Notes: generated by a model not told the origin, from the letters alone. A stretch of 64,000 bases of DNA from Caenorhabditis elegans (GCF_000002985.6 NC_003280.10:12334501-12398500), one strand, 5' to 3'; counted from the first letter of the stretch, positions 34,964-48,639 are shown. Translations and numbers: made by a program.

Positions 34964-37661
34964 ATCCATTCCCATATTCCCACTACAATTATGTTTACAG
35001 ATAGTTTTCTTTTTTTTTTGGAAATGATTAATGTGTTATGTGATTGCCTCCCTGATTTGGAGGTGGTTTGCAAGTTAACACAGTTAATTGTTAACTGGTT
35101 TTTGCAAGTTGCTGGACCCCGCCCCTTTAATGGTCGTTTTTGAAACAACTTTTTTTTCAGAATTTTTTGTTTTTAGATTTTTTCTCAAAACGGTTTTTTT
35201 TGTTTTTTCAATTAAAAAAACCAGCATTTTTTGTGTAATTTCCAAATTTATAAAAGTTTCTTAAAAGTTGGGAACGATCTAGAAATTTTGAAATATTCTG
35301 AAAAAATCTGGGTTGACCTGGAAAATTCTAAACTATTCTTTAAATAATTTGTAATAATATAACAAATTCTAAAACAGTCTGTCAAAAATAGGAATGATCT
35401 GGAAATTTCTAAAAAAGTATTTTAAAAATTTGGAATGATCTACAATATTCTAAAAAATTCACAAAAATTTGGAATGATCTACAATATTCTAAAAAATTCT
35501 GAAAAAAAAATTGGAATGATATAAAAAATTCTAAAAACATCGGAAAAAATTTGGAATATTCTTGGAATACAATATTCTAAAAATTCGGAAAAATATTTAG
35601 AGTGATCTGTTAAATTGGTAAATATTCTAAAAAAATAGGAATGAACTAAATAATTCGGAAAACAATATATAAATTCTGAAAAATACTGAAAAAAAAATTG
35701 GAATTATCTGAAAATTTGTAAAACATTCTGAAATATATTTGGAATGGTATTAAAAATTCTGAGAAAGTCTGGAAAATTTTTGAAAATTTGAAAAAAAATT
35801 GGAATGATATAAAAAAAATTTTAAAATTCGGAAAAAATTTGAGATGATCTGGAAAACTGTGAAAACAAATTAAAAAAAAATTTTTTTTCAGAATTTTTTT
35901 TAGAAACCTTCCCGCAATTTACATCAGTCTATTTAAAAATAATTTTGCGAATTTATTTTATTTTTAAGCTTTTCCAGATTTTTCCCGCTTCTCAAAAAAC
36001 ATTTTTTCAAATTAAAAAAATTAATATATTTTTTCAAAATTTTGACTTTGACCTCCGAACCCTTCCTATTTTCAAACGAGCTTCTTCTTTAAAAAGTGCA
36101 CTGTCATAAAAAGTTGTGAGCCAAGACGAATGAGCTCACTCAATTTAAAATGAGCACTGAAAAAAAAGTGAGCAAAATGAACTTTTGACGGGTTTCCCCC
36201 CAGTGTTTGAAATTCGATCTCTCATTTGAAGCCGCCAAGAGACACTAGAGACAAATTGCAGGTTTTCCATGAAGTTCCACACGTTTTTTGGTGTGTTCCT
36301 CGTCACTTTTATAGAGGAAGGATTTAAAAAAAATTTCTCAAATTTTGAAAAAAATATGTAAAAATTTTTAAATTTTGAACAAACCTAAAATTAGAAAAAA
36401 ATTTTTTAATTAAAAATTATTAATTTTTAGAATTTTCAAATTTTTGAGAAAATTAGAAGTTTTGAAAAATTTCGAAACAAGGAAATTGCAATCCTGTGAC
36501 CGAGAAAAATACTAGGCCATTGGTTCCACGGTAACATAAAAAAAGAAAATTTAGAAAAATTCAGGAAAAATTGGAAATATTGCAAAAAGTTGCAAAAATC
36601 TAAAGAAACTTGAAATTAAAAATTTGAAATTTAGAAAAAATATATTGAAAATTACAAATTCCAAAAAGTCTGAAAAAGATAAATGGGCGAAAAAAATTGC
36701 AAAATTTGGTTTTTTTTTCAAAAAAAAATCTGACAAAATTTTTTTTTTGAAAAATTCGACAAAATCTCGCACTAACAAATAAGATATCACACACATCCTT
36801 GGAAAAAAAATCCAAAATTTATCTTAAAATTCCAGTTTTTCCTGTTTTCTCCTTTTGAAAAAAAATAAGGATAACACTCTGCGTCTCTCTCCCCTCCACA
36901 CACACTCTCTCTCTCTGCTCCCCGATTATTTGCTCTCTGATATCAGTATAAGATAAGAAAGATCAAAAACAAAAACAACCACCAATTTTCAAGGCTCAAT
37001 CGAAAAAAAAATAGAGGAAAAAAGAGCCCCCTACTGAACATGTGACTCAGCGCAGGCTCCGCGAGCCTCAAAGGGGCGGAGCCTAACAAAGGACGGTTCG
37101 AGGGCAGAATTGGAGATGAGGAAGAGACAGAGGAAGAGTCTGAAAATGACAGAAAAGCAAATTGGAATGGGGGAAAAGTGCTATCGCACTGATTTCTGGG
37201 CTCCGGGGAGCTCTGTCGGCTTATTTGGAAATCGGGAACATAGGGCATTTTTTGGTAGAGCAAAATAGCGGAGTGTCGTTGTTCAAATGTCGTTGGCCAC
37301 TAAAATTGAAAACACGACCACAAATATTTTCTAGGCCATCAATTTTTCTAGGCCACTTTGAAATTTCCAAAACAAAATCGGAGCTGAATATGACGTCAGT
37401 TTTTTTAAAACTTGTTTGTAAAATCTCAAGGAGTTAAATTTTTCTTATCGGCCGTCAAAATGAAAACCTCGGCCACCAATTTTGATTTTCTCGGTCATAA
37501 ATCAATCCTCTATCGAAAATGAGCAAAAAGAGCACACGCACTCGGGGGAAAACAACCGGAAATTGAATAATGCAGAGTCAATTGGAAGACTCGTTTTCAG
37601 AAAAAGAGATATATGTAAAATGGGGATGGAATCGGGAAGATTATAAAAAGTATTATAAAAT

Positions 37662-37675
37662 GGGGGGGGGGGGGG
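37662..37675. repeat. poly-G tract (G14)
   Basis: Fourteen guanines on the + strand, the opposite orientation to the C tracts at 34.9 kb. Confidence 0.95.
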
Positions 37676-39218
37676 AGATTAGAGTGAATTGATGAAAATG
37701 CACGGGAAATGACATGGTGATTTTGTTGGATAAGAAATACGGCACGTAGAAGAGTTTTGAAAATTCTAGTCACATTTTCGTAATTTTTTTGCAAATTTTT
37801 AAGCAACTAGTTTGCCAGTTTTGCATAATTCAGAAAATATAATTCAAACGTAAAACTTTAAGTAAACCTTCTAAGTAGGCAACCTACGCCTGCCTATTTG
37901 CCTACGACCTAATATCCTCATTTTGGGGTGAACTACTGGTCCGCTGTCGCCCGTTGTTGTGTGCTATTCGCCCGCTACAAGCCTCCAACGGAAGATAGGC
38001 GTTAGGCAGGCAGGCACACTTAACCCTTCAGTCTTGAAGAAGCCTGACAAATTTAACCTCAAGAAATCAAAAATCAAATATCCAAAAAAAACCTCGATAT
38101 CTATAATACTATCCATAAATCCATATAAAATCCTATGAAAATCCAACAAGTCATATCTAATGAAGTGTCTTTTCTACCCCTCTAGTCTAAAGAATATTGA
38201 CGTGAGCATGAGCAATTCATCAAAAATTCACAGCGAAAAAGCCGCCCAACTAATCCTCTCCGTCCAGTTTTGAAGATCTTCAAAAGTTTTACTTTTTTTA
38301 GAGGGAACAGACCTACCTACTTTGAAAGGACGAATTTTTGACATTTTGCAAAAAAATGTTTTATCCAAAAAAAAAATTGGATTTTGTTCAAATTTTGAAA
38401 ACATTACATGAACGGATAGTATTTTTAATTTTTTCAAAATAATTTTTTCTACAAAAATGTTTGAAAACAATTTTTAGACTAAGTTTCAGGGTTTATCTTT
38501 AGGCAGGAAGGGGAAATAGGTCATAGGCAGATAGGCAGGAGTAGGTCGCCTACTTAAAAGATCTACTCAAAGTTTTATTAAAATTGACATTTTCTGCCTA
38601 CTGCAAAACCGGCAAACTAGTTGCTTAAAAATTTGCAAAAATTATTTCCAGCAAAACTTTCCACAAAAATACAAAACCCAATATTAAGCTATAAGTCAGA
38701 GAAAAAAAAACTTAAATGAATAAACGCCAAAAAGGGGTTGAAAATGAGCCTGAGCAGGAGAGATGAGTCACTTCCGTGCTCCATTTCTCTGCCAAGTTCG
38801 CCCCGTTTTTTTTGTTATTCTATTAACGTATTCCTCTATTTTTATGTGTGTGCCTTATTTTCAATAGAGAGGCATTTTGCTGGAATATCCACTGAGAGTT
38901 TTTAATTCCAAAAAAAAAAAAAAGAAATCGGTTAATGAGATTTTATTTTGGAGGATTTGCTGGATAGAAAATACAAAGATCGGGGGGAAAATTGAATTTA
39001 AAAATCGAAAACCAAAGGAATTTAATATTTGGAATTGACTGAATGACTGAAATGGATGTACCCTAGTACATTTTTGGTAATTTTTGGAAAAAAAATTGAA
39101 AAATTAACCGACAAAAGTACAACAAATTGAGGCTTCTAGAATTTAATATAAAAATTTAATTTCAGAAATTTCAAAATTAAATAAAAAAAACATTTTCTGA
39201 AGACTTAAGTTATATAAC

Positions 39219-39290
39219 AAGGGTGGGCGGCAGTTGCCGAAAAATTTAGAATTCCGGCAATTTGCCGGTTTGCCGATTTGCCGGAAAAAT
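39219..39290. mobile_element. truncated hAT-like end, TTTGCCGG family
   Basis: CAAGGGTGGGCGGCAGTTGC followed by TTTGCCGGTTTGCCGATTTG and then abrupt loss of similarity. A left-end fragment only, with no right terminus nearby. Confidence 0.7.
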
Positions 39291-41340
39291 GGTTTCCTCT
39301 GCATAGCATGCTAGATAATTTCAGAGGTTATGTCTATTTAATTTTATATACTTTGAGATTTGTTTTTAACAATTTAAAAATTTCAGATATTCTAGAACGT
39401 GAGAAGCTAAATCAGAAATTTACAAAATTTTTCAAAGCTCCCAATTCTTTCTATTTCAAAAAACTTAGGAAAAGCTTTATCCGATAAAAATATAAGAGAC
39501 AAAAAAGGAGCAGCAAGTGACACACATCGAAAAGCAGCTCGTCTTCTTCGTCGTTTTCTCGAAAAAAAAAGAAATGCGAGAATCTATTAGGAAGATCCTG
39601 AAGCTGACGACGAGGAGGAGGAAAAAGGAGGAGCACACACTGGGGACGGGGGAATTGAGAGCACGCACACACTGAAGATGATGAAGCATGAAGAGTAGAG
39701 CGTGAAGAAAGAGCAAATGCTAATTACGAGTATGCATAAGTTGGCGGGGAGAGGCAGTGAGCATTTGGTGAGAGACGCAGATAGGAGAAGACATTTAGTC
39801 CCGAAGCCAATGTTCCTGATTTGGATTTGGAATTAGATAAAAGTTGAATAATTCCAAAACTAGGCCGAGACCCAAAAAACTAAAGTTGGAGAAAGTTGGC
39901 AATATCAGTCGAATGTCAATCTGTGAATTAAAAATATGAACGGCCTAAAATAAGTAGAAAAATGTAAGAAAAATGCCAATAGTAGGTAAAAACTACAGAA
40001 AATTTGGTGAATGTTATAGTTTTGCACTTCCTCTTGTCCTTTTTTTTTTGGTATTTCCGTTCCAAACCGCCCCGAGCTTTTCTTTTCAAAGTGCCTACGT
40101 ATGTACTTGCTCAAAAATATGGGCAATAGAACATAGGAATTTCACAAAAAGTGTCTAAACATTGCAGTCTTCGAATGTAGGTAGTTTGTGTATTGAAAAG
40201 AGCAAGAAGCTTCTGCTGCTTAGATGCATAAAAAGTGTCAGAGAAAGTCGAGTGCCCGTTTTTGAGCTAGGAAGGGATGAAAAGAAGAGTTATGAATAGA
40301 GAATGGGGAGTAGGAGCAGTAAAAATGATGCGTTCCAATAGAGATGGAAAAGGAAAAAGCTGGCGAAAATTGCAGATGAACGCGATATTTTTGCAGAAAG
40401 TTGACAGAATTTGGTCCAAAACTGGCGAAAACTGACGGGGAAAATTAGAGAAAGTTGGCCAAAATTAGTAAAATTTTTGCCGAACATGTTTGGAGTTGAT
40501 AGAAATTTGACGGAAATTGGAAGAAAACTGGCAAAACTTGAGAAAAGTTTAGCGAAAGTTGGCAAATATTAAATTAATACAATATTTTTAGTAAAGCTCT
40601 TTTTGGCAAAATCTAGACAACAGGATAAAATAGGTGTTTTTTTGAAACCGAACACCATACATTTTTAGTCATGGAGGGTACTGCCAGACACCCTATAATT
40701 TTCGAGTAGAATTTTCACCATTTTGTAGGCGGAGTCTGAATTTTACCTCAAAAAAATTTACCTCAAAAAGTCTTTGAAAACCATGAACTTGAACAAAAAA
40801 TCTCAGCTCAGAACCTTAGATTTCGCAAACTTTTTCACTCACTCACTTAAAAATTTCATAACAAAATCAAGGTGCAAATGCTCATTTTCCGGAGCAAAAT
40901 TGCCCGCAAAAAAAACCCGAATATTCAAAAATTATGAAGAAATCCGATAATATGGGTATGTGTGCTCTCAGAGCAGAGCAAAAAAGCAGTGTGAAGGGGT
41001 CTTGGGGGTCCCGGAAATGGAGGGTAGGAAAAAAAAATTGAGAGTGAGCGAGAGAGAAGATGTGAAAGAGCGGAAGAAATTTTTGCGTTTTTTTTGTGCT
41101 GCTTTTGAAGATGGAACGATGTGGTGGGAGGGAGGGAAAATGAGGAAGTATGTTGCTAAAAGTATGGACAATTACTGATAAACTTGGGTGTTCACCTTTT
41201 GACAATTTCTGGCAACTTTAAAATTTCGGAAATTTTTGGCAACTGTGTTCAACAACTGCCGGTAGTTTCTGACAACTTTCTCTATCTTTCGCCGATTGTT
41301 CGCCTGATTTTGCAAAATTTTGCCAAACTTTCATTAACTT

Positions 41341-41497
41341 TCGATCTATAAAAAATGCGGTATTTTTTTGCCCAAAAATATGTGACGTCAGCACGTTTTT
41401 AACCATACAAAATCAGTTGAGAACCGTGCGTCTCTTCTCCCGCATTTTTTGTAGATCACGTAGATCAAGTCGAAATAAGACACTTTGACCCCACGTG
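41341..41497. repeat. dispersed palindromic element, copy 7 (left end lost)
   Basis: It starts at ATCTATAAAAAATGCGG (the CACGTGGTG...GGTTTG end is missing) and ends GACCCCACGTG. CTTTCG flanks both sides exactly, so the 6-bp duplication is preserved even though the left terminus is absent. Confidence 0.85.
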
Positions 41498-41955
41498 CTT
41501 TCGATAATTTTCCTCAACTGTCAACAACTTTCCAAAAACTTTCGACAATTGTTGCCGATTTTTTGCCAATTTTTGTAAGCTTTCGCCAACTTACTCCGAC
41601 TTTCGCCAGCTCTTGCCAAATTTTTTGCCAATTTTTGTTAAAACTCAGATTTAAAATCCAACAAAAAAAATACTTTGAACTTCTCTCCCCAAAACCAAAA
41701 AACAAGCCAGTTGCCCTTTATGTTTTCAGTTTTATTTTTCATCCTCCGTCGCCAGAAAATCAGAGAGAAAAAAATTCCAGCGTTTCCTTATTTATTCTCC
41801 ACCATAAGCTTAAGCTCTGAAATTGAATTATCCCGAAAAACATGGAAAACGGACGGAAAAGAGAACAAAAAATAGGAAATGGAAATTAATTTAAAATTAA
41901 ATAATTCGGTTGAGGGAAAGAGGAAAAATAGAGAAACAGCAACAAAATAGCTAAC

Positions 41956-44900
41956 CTCATGGAAAATCGATCGTTTCCTGGTTGACGTGGACGGTTCAGA
42001 TGATGATGTTGAAGATGATAATGGGTTTGAGCTTAATCTTTTCACCTTTTTCTGGAAATTTTTCGAATTTTTTTGATACGAAAATTATTTTCCTTCATTA
42101 TTTTCATCCTCAAAATTGTTTTATACGATTGAAATTTTAATCCCCGTATTTAAAACAAATTCTGTACACTCTGGAATTTTTTAAACTGAAATTTTCTAGA
42201 ATTTTCTAGAATTTTCTGAAAGTTGCTAGAATTTTTTGAAATTTTTTAGAACTTTCTAAAAATTTTCTAGAAATTTCTGTAATTTTCTAGAATTTTTTGA
42301 AATTGTTTCAAAGTGTCTAGAATTTTCTGAAAGTTTTTCTATTTTTAAAAAATTTGAAAATCATTAATGTTTTAGTATTTCAATCTTTAATTAAAAGTAT
42401 TTTCATTGCCAATAAAATTCATAAAAAGTGTTCTCTGATCGATTACATTCTCAGAAAAGGGCTAACTTTTGATGTTGCTCTTGGAGCAACATTGCTCTTT
42501 TTTCTTTCAATTCATATAAAATGTCACTTACTTTGTATTCTGAAGAAGACGATGACGAAGACGAAGGAGAAGCCGTTGCAGAACTTGTCACAAAGTGTGT
42601 TGAGCAATTTTGAACTTCTAGAAAAAAGAAAAATTGGAAAAAAGGGAACAATCGAATAATTGAGGCGTAGGCGGAGGGGTTTGTGGCCTTGAAATTAGAT
42701 TTTAGATGTCTGAAATTGAAAATTTTCAGATTTTCAGCACAACAGTTAACAAACTTTTTTTGTGAAATTTTGTAGAACTTTAGGATTGTTTTTTCGAAGT
42801 TGTATGAAATTTTAAAACTCAATAGAATTTTTAAAAGAATTTTCTAGAAATTTTCTAGATTCAATTTTATTTCTAATTTTTTTTTGCGAATTAAAAAAAA
42901 ATCTCCAAAATTTCCAAACTTTTTTAGAACGTTCTAGAGATTTTGAGAAAAAATGTTTCAAAAAAATTTCTAAACAATTGTAGATTTACCTAATTAATTT
43001 CGAATTAAAATTTTTTTTTAATTTCTAAAAACGTCCAAAAAATTTTAGGTGATTTTTTTCAAACTAAAATTTTTGAATTTTTGCAAAAAAATCTAAAAAG
43101 TTTTAAAATAAATGTTAGAAAGTTTTTAGATTTTTCTATTGATTTTGAGAAAATTAAAATAATTTTCATGGACTTTTCCTGATTTTTCAAAACTAAATTT
43201 TTCATTTTAATAAATTAATTCAAAATTAAGGGATGTGTCAGAAAACACCAAAACTTTGAAATTTTTCAGATTTCTAGCAATTCAAGTTTGAGAAAAATGA
43301 GACAAAAAACAAGAACATCTAAAAATCTACAAAAAAAACCATAAAAACCATGGGTTTTTAGATGTTTTCAAGAGTATATTCGTACATATAAGTTGTGTTC
43401 CAATGCTTCACCCTAGAAAAAATGCCAAAAAAAATTCATGAGTCTCTCGAGAATATCGAAAAGCCTGTACAAAAGAGATGTTTTTGTGGCTATACATTGT
43501 GACAGAAACCACGCCGTTTCTTTTTTTGAGTGATGGGTTTTTGATTCTTCATGTTTGTGCTTATAGGTTCTTGGGTGGTTTAGAAGAAAAAAAATTATTC
43601 AAAAATTGGAAAAAGTGAATTTGAGAAAATCAACAACCTTAGCTATAAAGATTTAGAGTTTTCAGAGAAAATTTTTTAAAGGTTTTTTCTGAAAAGCTAA
43701 ATTTCTCAGAAACTCTTATCAAAAACTAGAAACTACATAGAAAAAAACTTTAATAACTAAAAAAAAATTTGCTTGCTTCTCGCTTTTTTTCTATTCACTA
43801 GTGTCCTATAAAAAATTGAAAACTAATAAAAGATAAAATATTTAATTTTTTTTTTGATTTTTGAATTATATATATTTCAAATTAACTAAAAGTAGTCTAA
43901 TTAATAAAAACTAAAAAAAAAAAAAAAATAAAGTCTAATTATATAAAAATTTGTGAAAATTAAATAACAAAACATAAAAAATTCTATATGGGTATATTTA
44001 GGATCATTCTGGAAGCGGTGATTAAATTAAAAATTGAAAAAAATCAAAGTAAAGTTTTTAAAATTGCACTCTAGGCTCCGCCCATATATTGGTAATTCTG
44101 GTACTTTTTGTTGAAATTTTCAAGGGAATTATTTGAATAATTTTGAATGGAAAACTTCCTATGTTTTTGTAAGAATAAATAATTGAGAGATAACTCAAGA
44201 TATTGGAAAAAATTAATGAAAAAAAAATTTCAAATATTTTTTTTCAAAAATTCCATAAAAATTTATTTTGTGGGATGCAACACAAAAAAGGTAATCATCA
44301 AAAAATGTGCCAAAAAACGTTTTTTTTTCAAAAAAATTGTTGTTCCAAGTAGTCATGGGGGGTCATCTGACATGTTCTTGGTACGGAGAGCCCTCGGAGC
44401 CAACTTGTTTTTTGTGAGAGTGTGTGTGTGTGTGCTCTTTGTGTCTGAGACTACGCTAGTCGCAACACTGTCTCGCTATCTTTTACTACTACCAAGTATT
44501 TAGACAGGGCTCGAGAACCCCCCTTTTCTCCCAGGAGGGGGTAAACAACAACAATAAAAAGAGCATTATGGAGAGAGGGGGAGAGAGAGAGAGAGTGCTG
44601 AGAAATCAGAGACCGTTCTATGTCTATTGTTTTTTGTGCTCCGAGTGCTCCAATTTTTTTGCAATTTGAGAAAGTAGATCAAGCACCCACGGTGCAAGAA
44701 AATGCAAAAGTTTAACCGCCCGCCAACTTACTGCATTTTCGAAGGTCCTGTAATCCGTGAAAGGTTGCCGACTTTTTCGGCTTTTTAGAATTTTCTGTGA
44801 TATTTTCGGAAAACCCGTCGAAATTCTCAATGAGCCGCGCGTTTTCTCGTGTCTCTTCTCGAATCGTTCCCAGGAATTCCGTCTGCAATTTTTTTAGAAT

Positions 44901-45029
44901 TTGCATAAAAAAGAGCCGTTGCCATTTTGTCGGCGGAGCTTAAAAACCCACCGCTCTAGCAAAACTAGTTGTAGGTCTTCGAAACCCATAATCACTCTTT
45001 GAACCGTGCATATTCGGCGTAGATGGTAC
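41956..45029 (-). CDS. Ser-rich protein, 5' exons of a minus-strand gene
   Basis: Four minus-strand exons with good splice borders: 44952-45029, 44732-44882, 42532-42617 and 41956-42051. They join in phase, with split codon A|AA between the second and third. They encode ...MHGSKSDYGFRRPTTSFARA, then a charged helical segment (TEFLGTIREETRENARLIEN ... KKPKKSATFHGLQDL), VQNCSTHFVTSSATASPSSS, and KKVKRLSSNPLSSSTSSSEP ... TRKRSIFHE. The first exon opens upstream of the Met at 45011, after TTTTTTCAG, so a trans-spliced start at 45011 is likely, though an earlier exon is possible. The last donor (GAG|GTTAGC) is phase 0 and has no partner before 32523. Joining to the ATG exon there would give a product of roughly 321 residues. 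No known domain is recognised; low-complexity Ser tracts suggest a disordered protein. Confidence 0.6.
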
Positions 45030-45248
45030 CTGAAAAAAATAATTTTCTGATAGTTTGAGTTTTGGAGACGGAAGAACGGAAAGGGAATTTTTTTTTGTTA
45101 AAAATTTTTGAAAAACCTTTTAAGAACGTTTTTCCTGGATTTTTCTACGCAAAGATAATTAAATTTAAATACTCTAAAACTATTACAAAATCAATAAAAA
45201 TCTATGAAAAAACCAGAAATTTTTTTTTGAAAAATCTTTGCTTTAAGC

Positions 45249-45625
45249 CAGGGGTGGGCGGCAAACGATTTTTTCCGGCAAATTGGCAAATCGGCAAATT
45301 GCCGGAATTGAACATTTCTGACAAATCGGCAAACCGGCACATTGCCGATTTGCCGAATTTGCCGGAAAAACGGCAATTTTCCGAAGATTTTTGGCAAATG
45401 GTGGTTTCGCACTTTTTTTTTGTAAATTTCAGAATTTCAATTTCAAATGGCAAAATTAAACGGACTTTTTAATTAAATTTCCGGCAAATCTGATATCCGG
45501 CAAACGGCAAATCTGCAATTTGCTGAAAATGAAAATTTCCGACAAATTGTCAAACCGGCAAATTGTCGATTTGCCGAATTCGTCGACAAATCAATTTGGC
45601 GAACGACAATTACCTCCGACGCCTG
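45249..45625. mobile_element. non-autonomous hAT-like element, TTTGCCGG family
   Basis: It begins CAGGGGTGGGCGGCAAACG and ends ACCTCCGACGCCTG. It is flanked by CTTTAAGC (45241-45248) and GTTTACGC (45626-45633), an 8-bp duplication with two mismatches. The interior is CGGCAAATTGCCG-rich. No transposase. Confidence 0.8.
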
Positions 45626-46485
45626 GTTTACGCTTTTCATTTTTTCCTGAATTTTTCTACTCAAAAATAATTAAATTTTAAAAATTCTAAACCTATTACA
45701 AAATCATTATAAAATCTAGAAAAAAAACACGCACTTCCGATGGAAGATTTCTCAAGATTATCAGAAGCTAAACCAAACCCCCTCCTCCCATTTAAACCGG
45801 AAAGATGCGAGAAAAATGATGACTAACTAAAAGATAGGGGGAGTATTCCAGACGAACCAAAAAAAGAGCAAAAGATTTCTGAGCAAACTGCGAGCAAACT
45901 GCGACTTCGATAAATTCTAGTTCCAAGAAAATTTTTTGGGAGCGCGCGAGTTTTGATAAATTGAATGGGTTGACCGGCCACGTCCCATGGGATTTTATGT
46001 GATTTTGGGTAGAATATGTGAAAAACCGCAAAACTGAAAAGGCCATATCCATTTTTTATCGAAGCTTGTGATTTTTATGAACAAATGTTTTCGATTAGGA
46101 GATAAATTGCGAAATTCTCTTTACTGTGAGATAGTTTTTAAGCTCTGATTATAATAAGAATCGGATATGCTCCTTTTTTTAAAGAAATTTATAGTCAGAA
46201 AACATGTTATGAAATATTGGCACTTATAATCAGGAGACTTTCTGATTTTTTCGAAATATAGAAACAAAAAGTGCAGAGTTACATAAGAGATTTTGCCGCT
46301 AAATTCGGATTTTATTTAAAAAAGAACAAAGTTAAAAATTGTCAGCGTTTTTCAAACAAAAACTGGCTCGAAATTCAAATTTTAATATGATTATTAATAA
46401 ATAACACAAAAATAGAAACAATACATATTTTGAAAAATACGAAATTCAAATTTTTTGAAAAATTGGCGCGAAGTCAGACTACACT

Positions 46486-46712
46486 TAAACCTAAGCTTAA
46501 TCTTGAGCCAAAGCCTAAGCCTAAGCCTAAGCCTAAGCCTAAGGCTAACCCAAAGCCTAAGCCTAAGCCTAGCTCTAAGCCTTAGCCTAAGCCTAAGCCA
46601 AAGCCTAAGCCAAAGCCTAAGCCAAAGCCTAAGCCTAAGTCTAAGCCTAGCCTAGCCTAAGCCTAAGAGTAAGCCTAACTCTAAGCCTTAGCCTAAGCCT
46701 AAGCCTAAGCAT
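46486..46712. repeat. interstitial telomere-type array (GCCTAA)n
   Basis: About 225 bp of AAGCCT/TAGCCT hexamers, the reverse-complement orientation of the arrays at 9.1 and 57.2 kb. Confidence 0.95.
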
Positions 46713-48639
46713 AATTTCGATTCTAACTATAAAAAATTATTATAAAAAAAGTTGTATAGCTATATATATTATTGATCAGAAAAAATGAGAATAGTATAAC
46801 GAATACGTCTTCTCATCCGGCTCAGAGAGGAAGAGCACGGATGTCATTTCCAGATGAAGACGCTTCGATTGGGATGCAGCACAAAAACGGAGCACAGAGA
46901 AAAAAAAATTAATTTTCCAACTTTTTTGCTCCTGCTGTTGTTTCTGATGAAATTGAAGTTAACAAATTGAAAAGAATCAATTTTTCCAAGCCCCGCCCAT
47001 AAAATGGATGGGGTTTCGGAAAAGTCAGGTGTAAAAATTTTGATGTAACCATTTTATGGGCAGGACATAAAATTTGAAACCCCGCCTACCAAATGGAAAA
47101 ATTCACTGTAAAAATGAAAAAAAAACAAGTAGATAAAATTGTGCAATTGGCGAAAAATTCTAAAAAATTTCAACAAAAAAAATTATATCACTTTAACCAA
47201 AAAATTGCCCAACAAAAATCTAAAAACGTTTCAACTTGAACCTACTGAACCCATTTTTACTGTTTCAAAAGCCGGAAAAAAATTCCAAACAAAAATGGAA
47301 CGAAAAGAATCTGAGCAGCTCTCATTGGGAATTCATGAGAGGGGGAAATTTGAGCGAAAAAAGGCCGAGCCGAACCCGTGTGTCATGTAAACAGAATGAG
47401 ACAAAAGAAAAAATAATTGGTTTAAAAATGAGAAATGGATGGAATTTCTCTTTTTGCAAAATTCACGAATTGGCATTTTTTGGGCGCGATTTAGAAAGGT
47501 GAAATTTACAACTCTTTTTTAAAGCCAATTTTCGGGCGGAGCATCAAAGTTGAGTTTTTTTATCCAAAAAGGAAAAAAGGTGTATTTTTTAGGCCACGTC
47601 CATTTTGTGGGCGGGACTCTGCACCTTTTTTCAATCTTGTCAGAAAAAATTTCATTTTAATTCTTTTATGAACAATTTCGTGGGCTTGAAATGTTTTTTT
47701 TTTCAAATAAAAATTTTAAAAATGATTCAAAAAATATCTGCCACGCCCAAAATATGGGCCGAGCTTGGACCATTTAGTGGGCGGAGCTTGAACCATCTAG
47801 TGGGCGGGGCTTGGACTATTAAGCGGGCGGAGCTTCAGATTTGAAAGAACTGTGAAAAATGAAATTTACAATAAATAAAAACACCCCTGTTTTGTCTGCA
47901 GCTCAAATTTCAATCCATTTCAAATATTTCTTCATTGAAAAAAATAACGTTTTAACTCCGCCTTTTTTTAGGGCGGAGCTTCAGCATTTCGCAATATCTA
48001 AAAATATCTTTTGTTAATTTTTCAGAAATGGATGAAATTTAAAAATTTAGTGATTATAATAAAAACATGCTAATACTGAAAAAATGCTCAACAGGTGCAT
48101 GTGCACTGAGCATCAAAACAAGCACACAAAAAACCGGCTAGAAAATCGAGTTAACCAGCCTATGGTAGCAGCTGAAAATGCGTACAAACGAACGAACGAA
48201 AAAAAAAATCTCACACCGAAAAAGGAACGGGGCGCGCGGGGAGAGAAATAGTGAGCGCCACGAGAGAGACGCAGAGAAAAAGAGCACCTAGAATTTCCGT
48301 GTTTTTTGTCGCTACTGCTTGTGCTCGGCTTTCTCTGCGTCTCGCCATCTCTCGCCCTCATCCCGACGACGTGCTCTCGGAGCTGTCAAAGAAGCAAAAA
48401 GAAGAAGAAGAAGAAGTAATTATTAGTCTGACTTCTCTCGTTTTCTCTTCCTCTCGAGCTTAACACAAAATGAATGTGTTTGATCGATTTTCAGCGCGTG
48501 TAGTAGCGGCCAACTTGACGCTGAAAATGGAAATGGATATGCGGAGGTGTCATATTTCGCTGCCTGGAAATGAGCTTGGAATATGAAAATGAAAAGTGTT
48601 ATTAGATGACTCAGTTGCTCCGAGATGCACCTTACGAGC

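Larger units (their letters stand above)
32524..41955. other. 9.4-kb repeat-rich region, probably one intron of the minus-strand gene
   Basis: No convincing exon was found on either strand. It holds long degenerate tracts (AGAAGTTGGCAGAAA type at 33.06-33.6 and 40.35-40.56 kb; GGAATGATCTAGAAAATTC type at 35.27-35.86 kb), a hAT-like element at 33954-34246 and a fragment at 39219, palindromic copies 6 and 7, and poly-C/poly-G tracts. GA-rich CTGCGTCTCTC blocks near 36.88 and 39.77 kb could be internal promoters. A Ser-rich minus-strand stretch at 37.06-37.15 kb (DSSSVSSSSPILPS) follows a good acceptor but lacks a usable donor in phase. Confidence 0.5.

Noticed and set aside
36943..37263. A Ser-rich exon (DSSSVSSSSPILPS) within the long intron
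   Set aside because: A good acceptor exists but there is no usable in-phase donor, and phase 0 entry reaches a stop.
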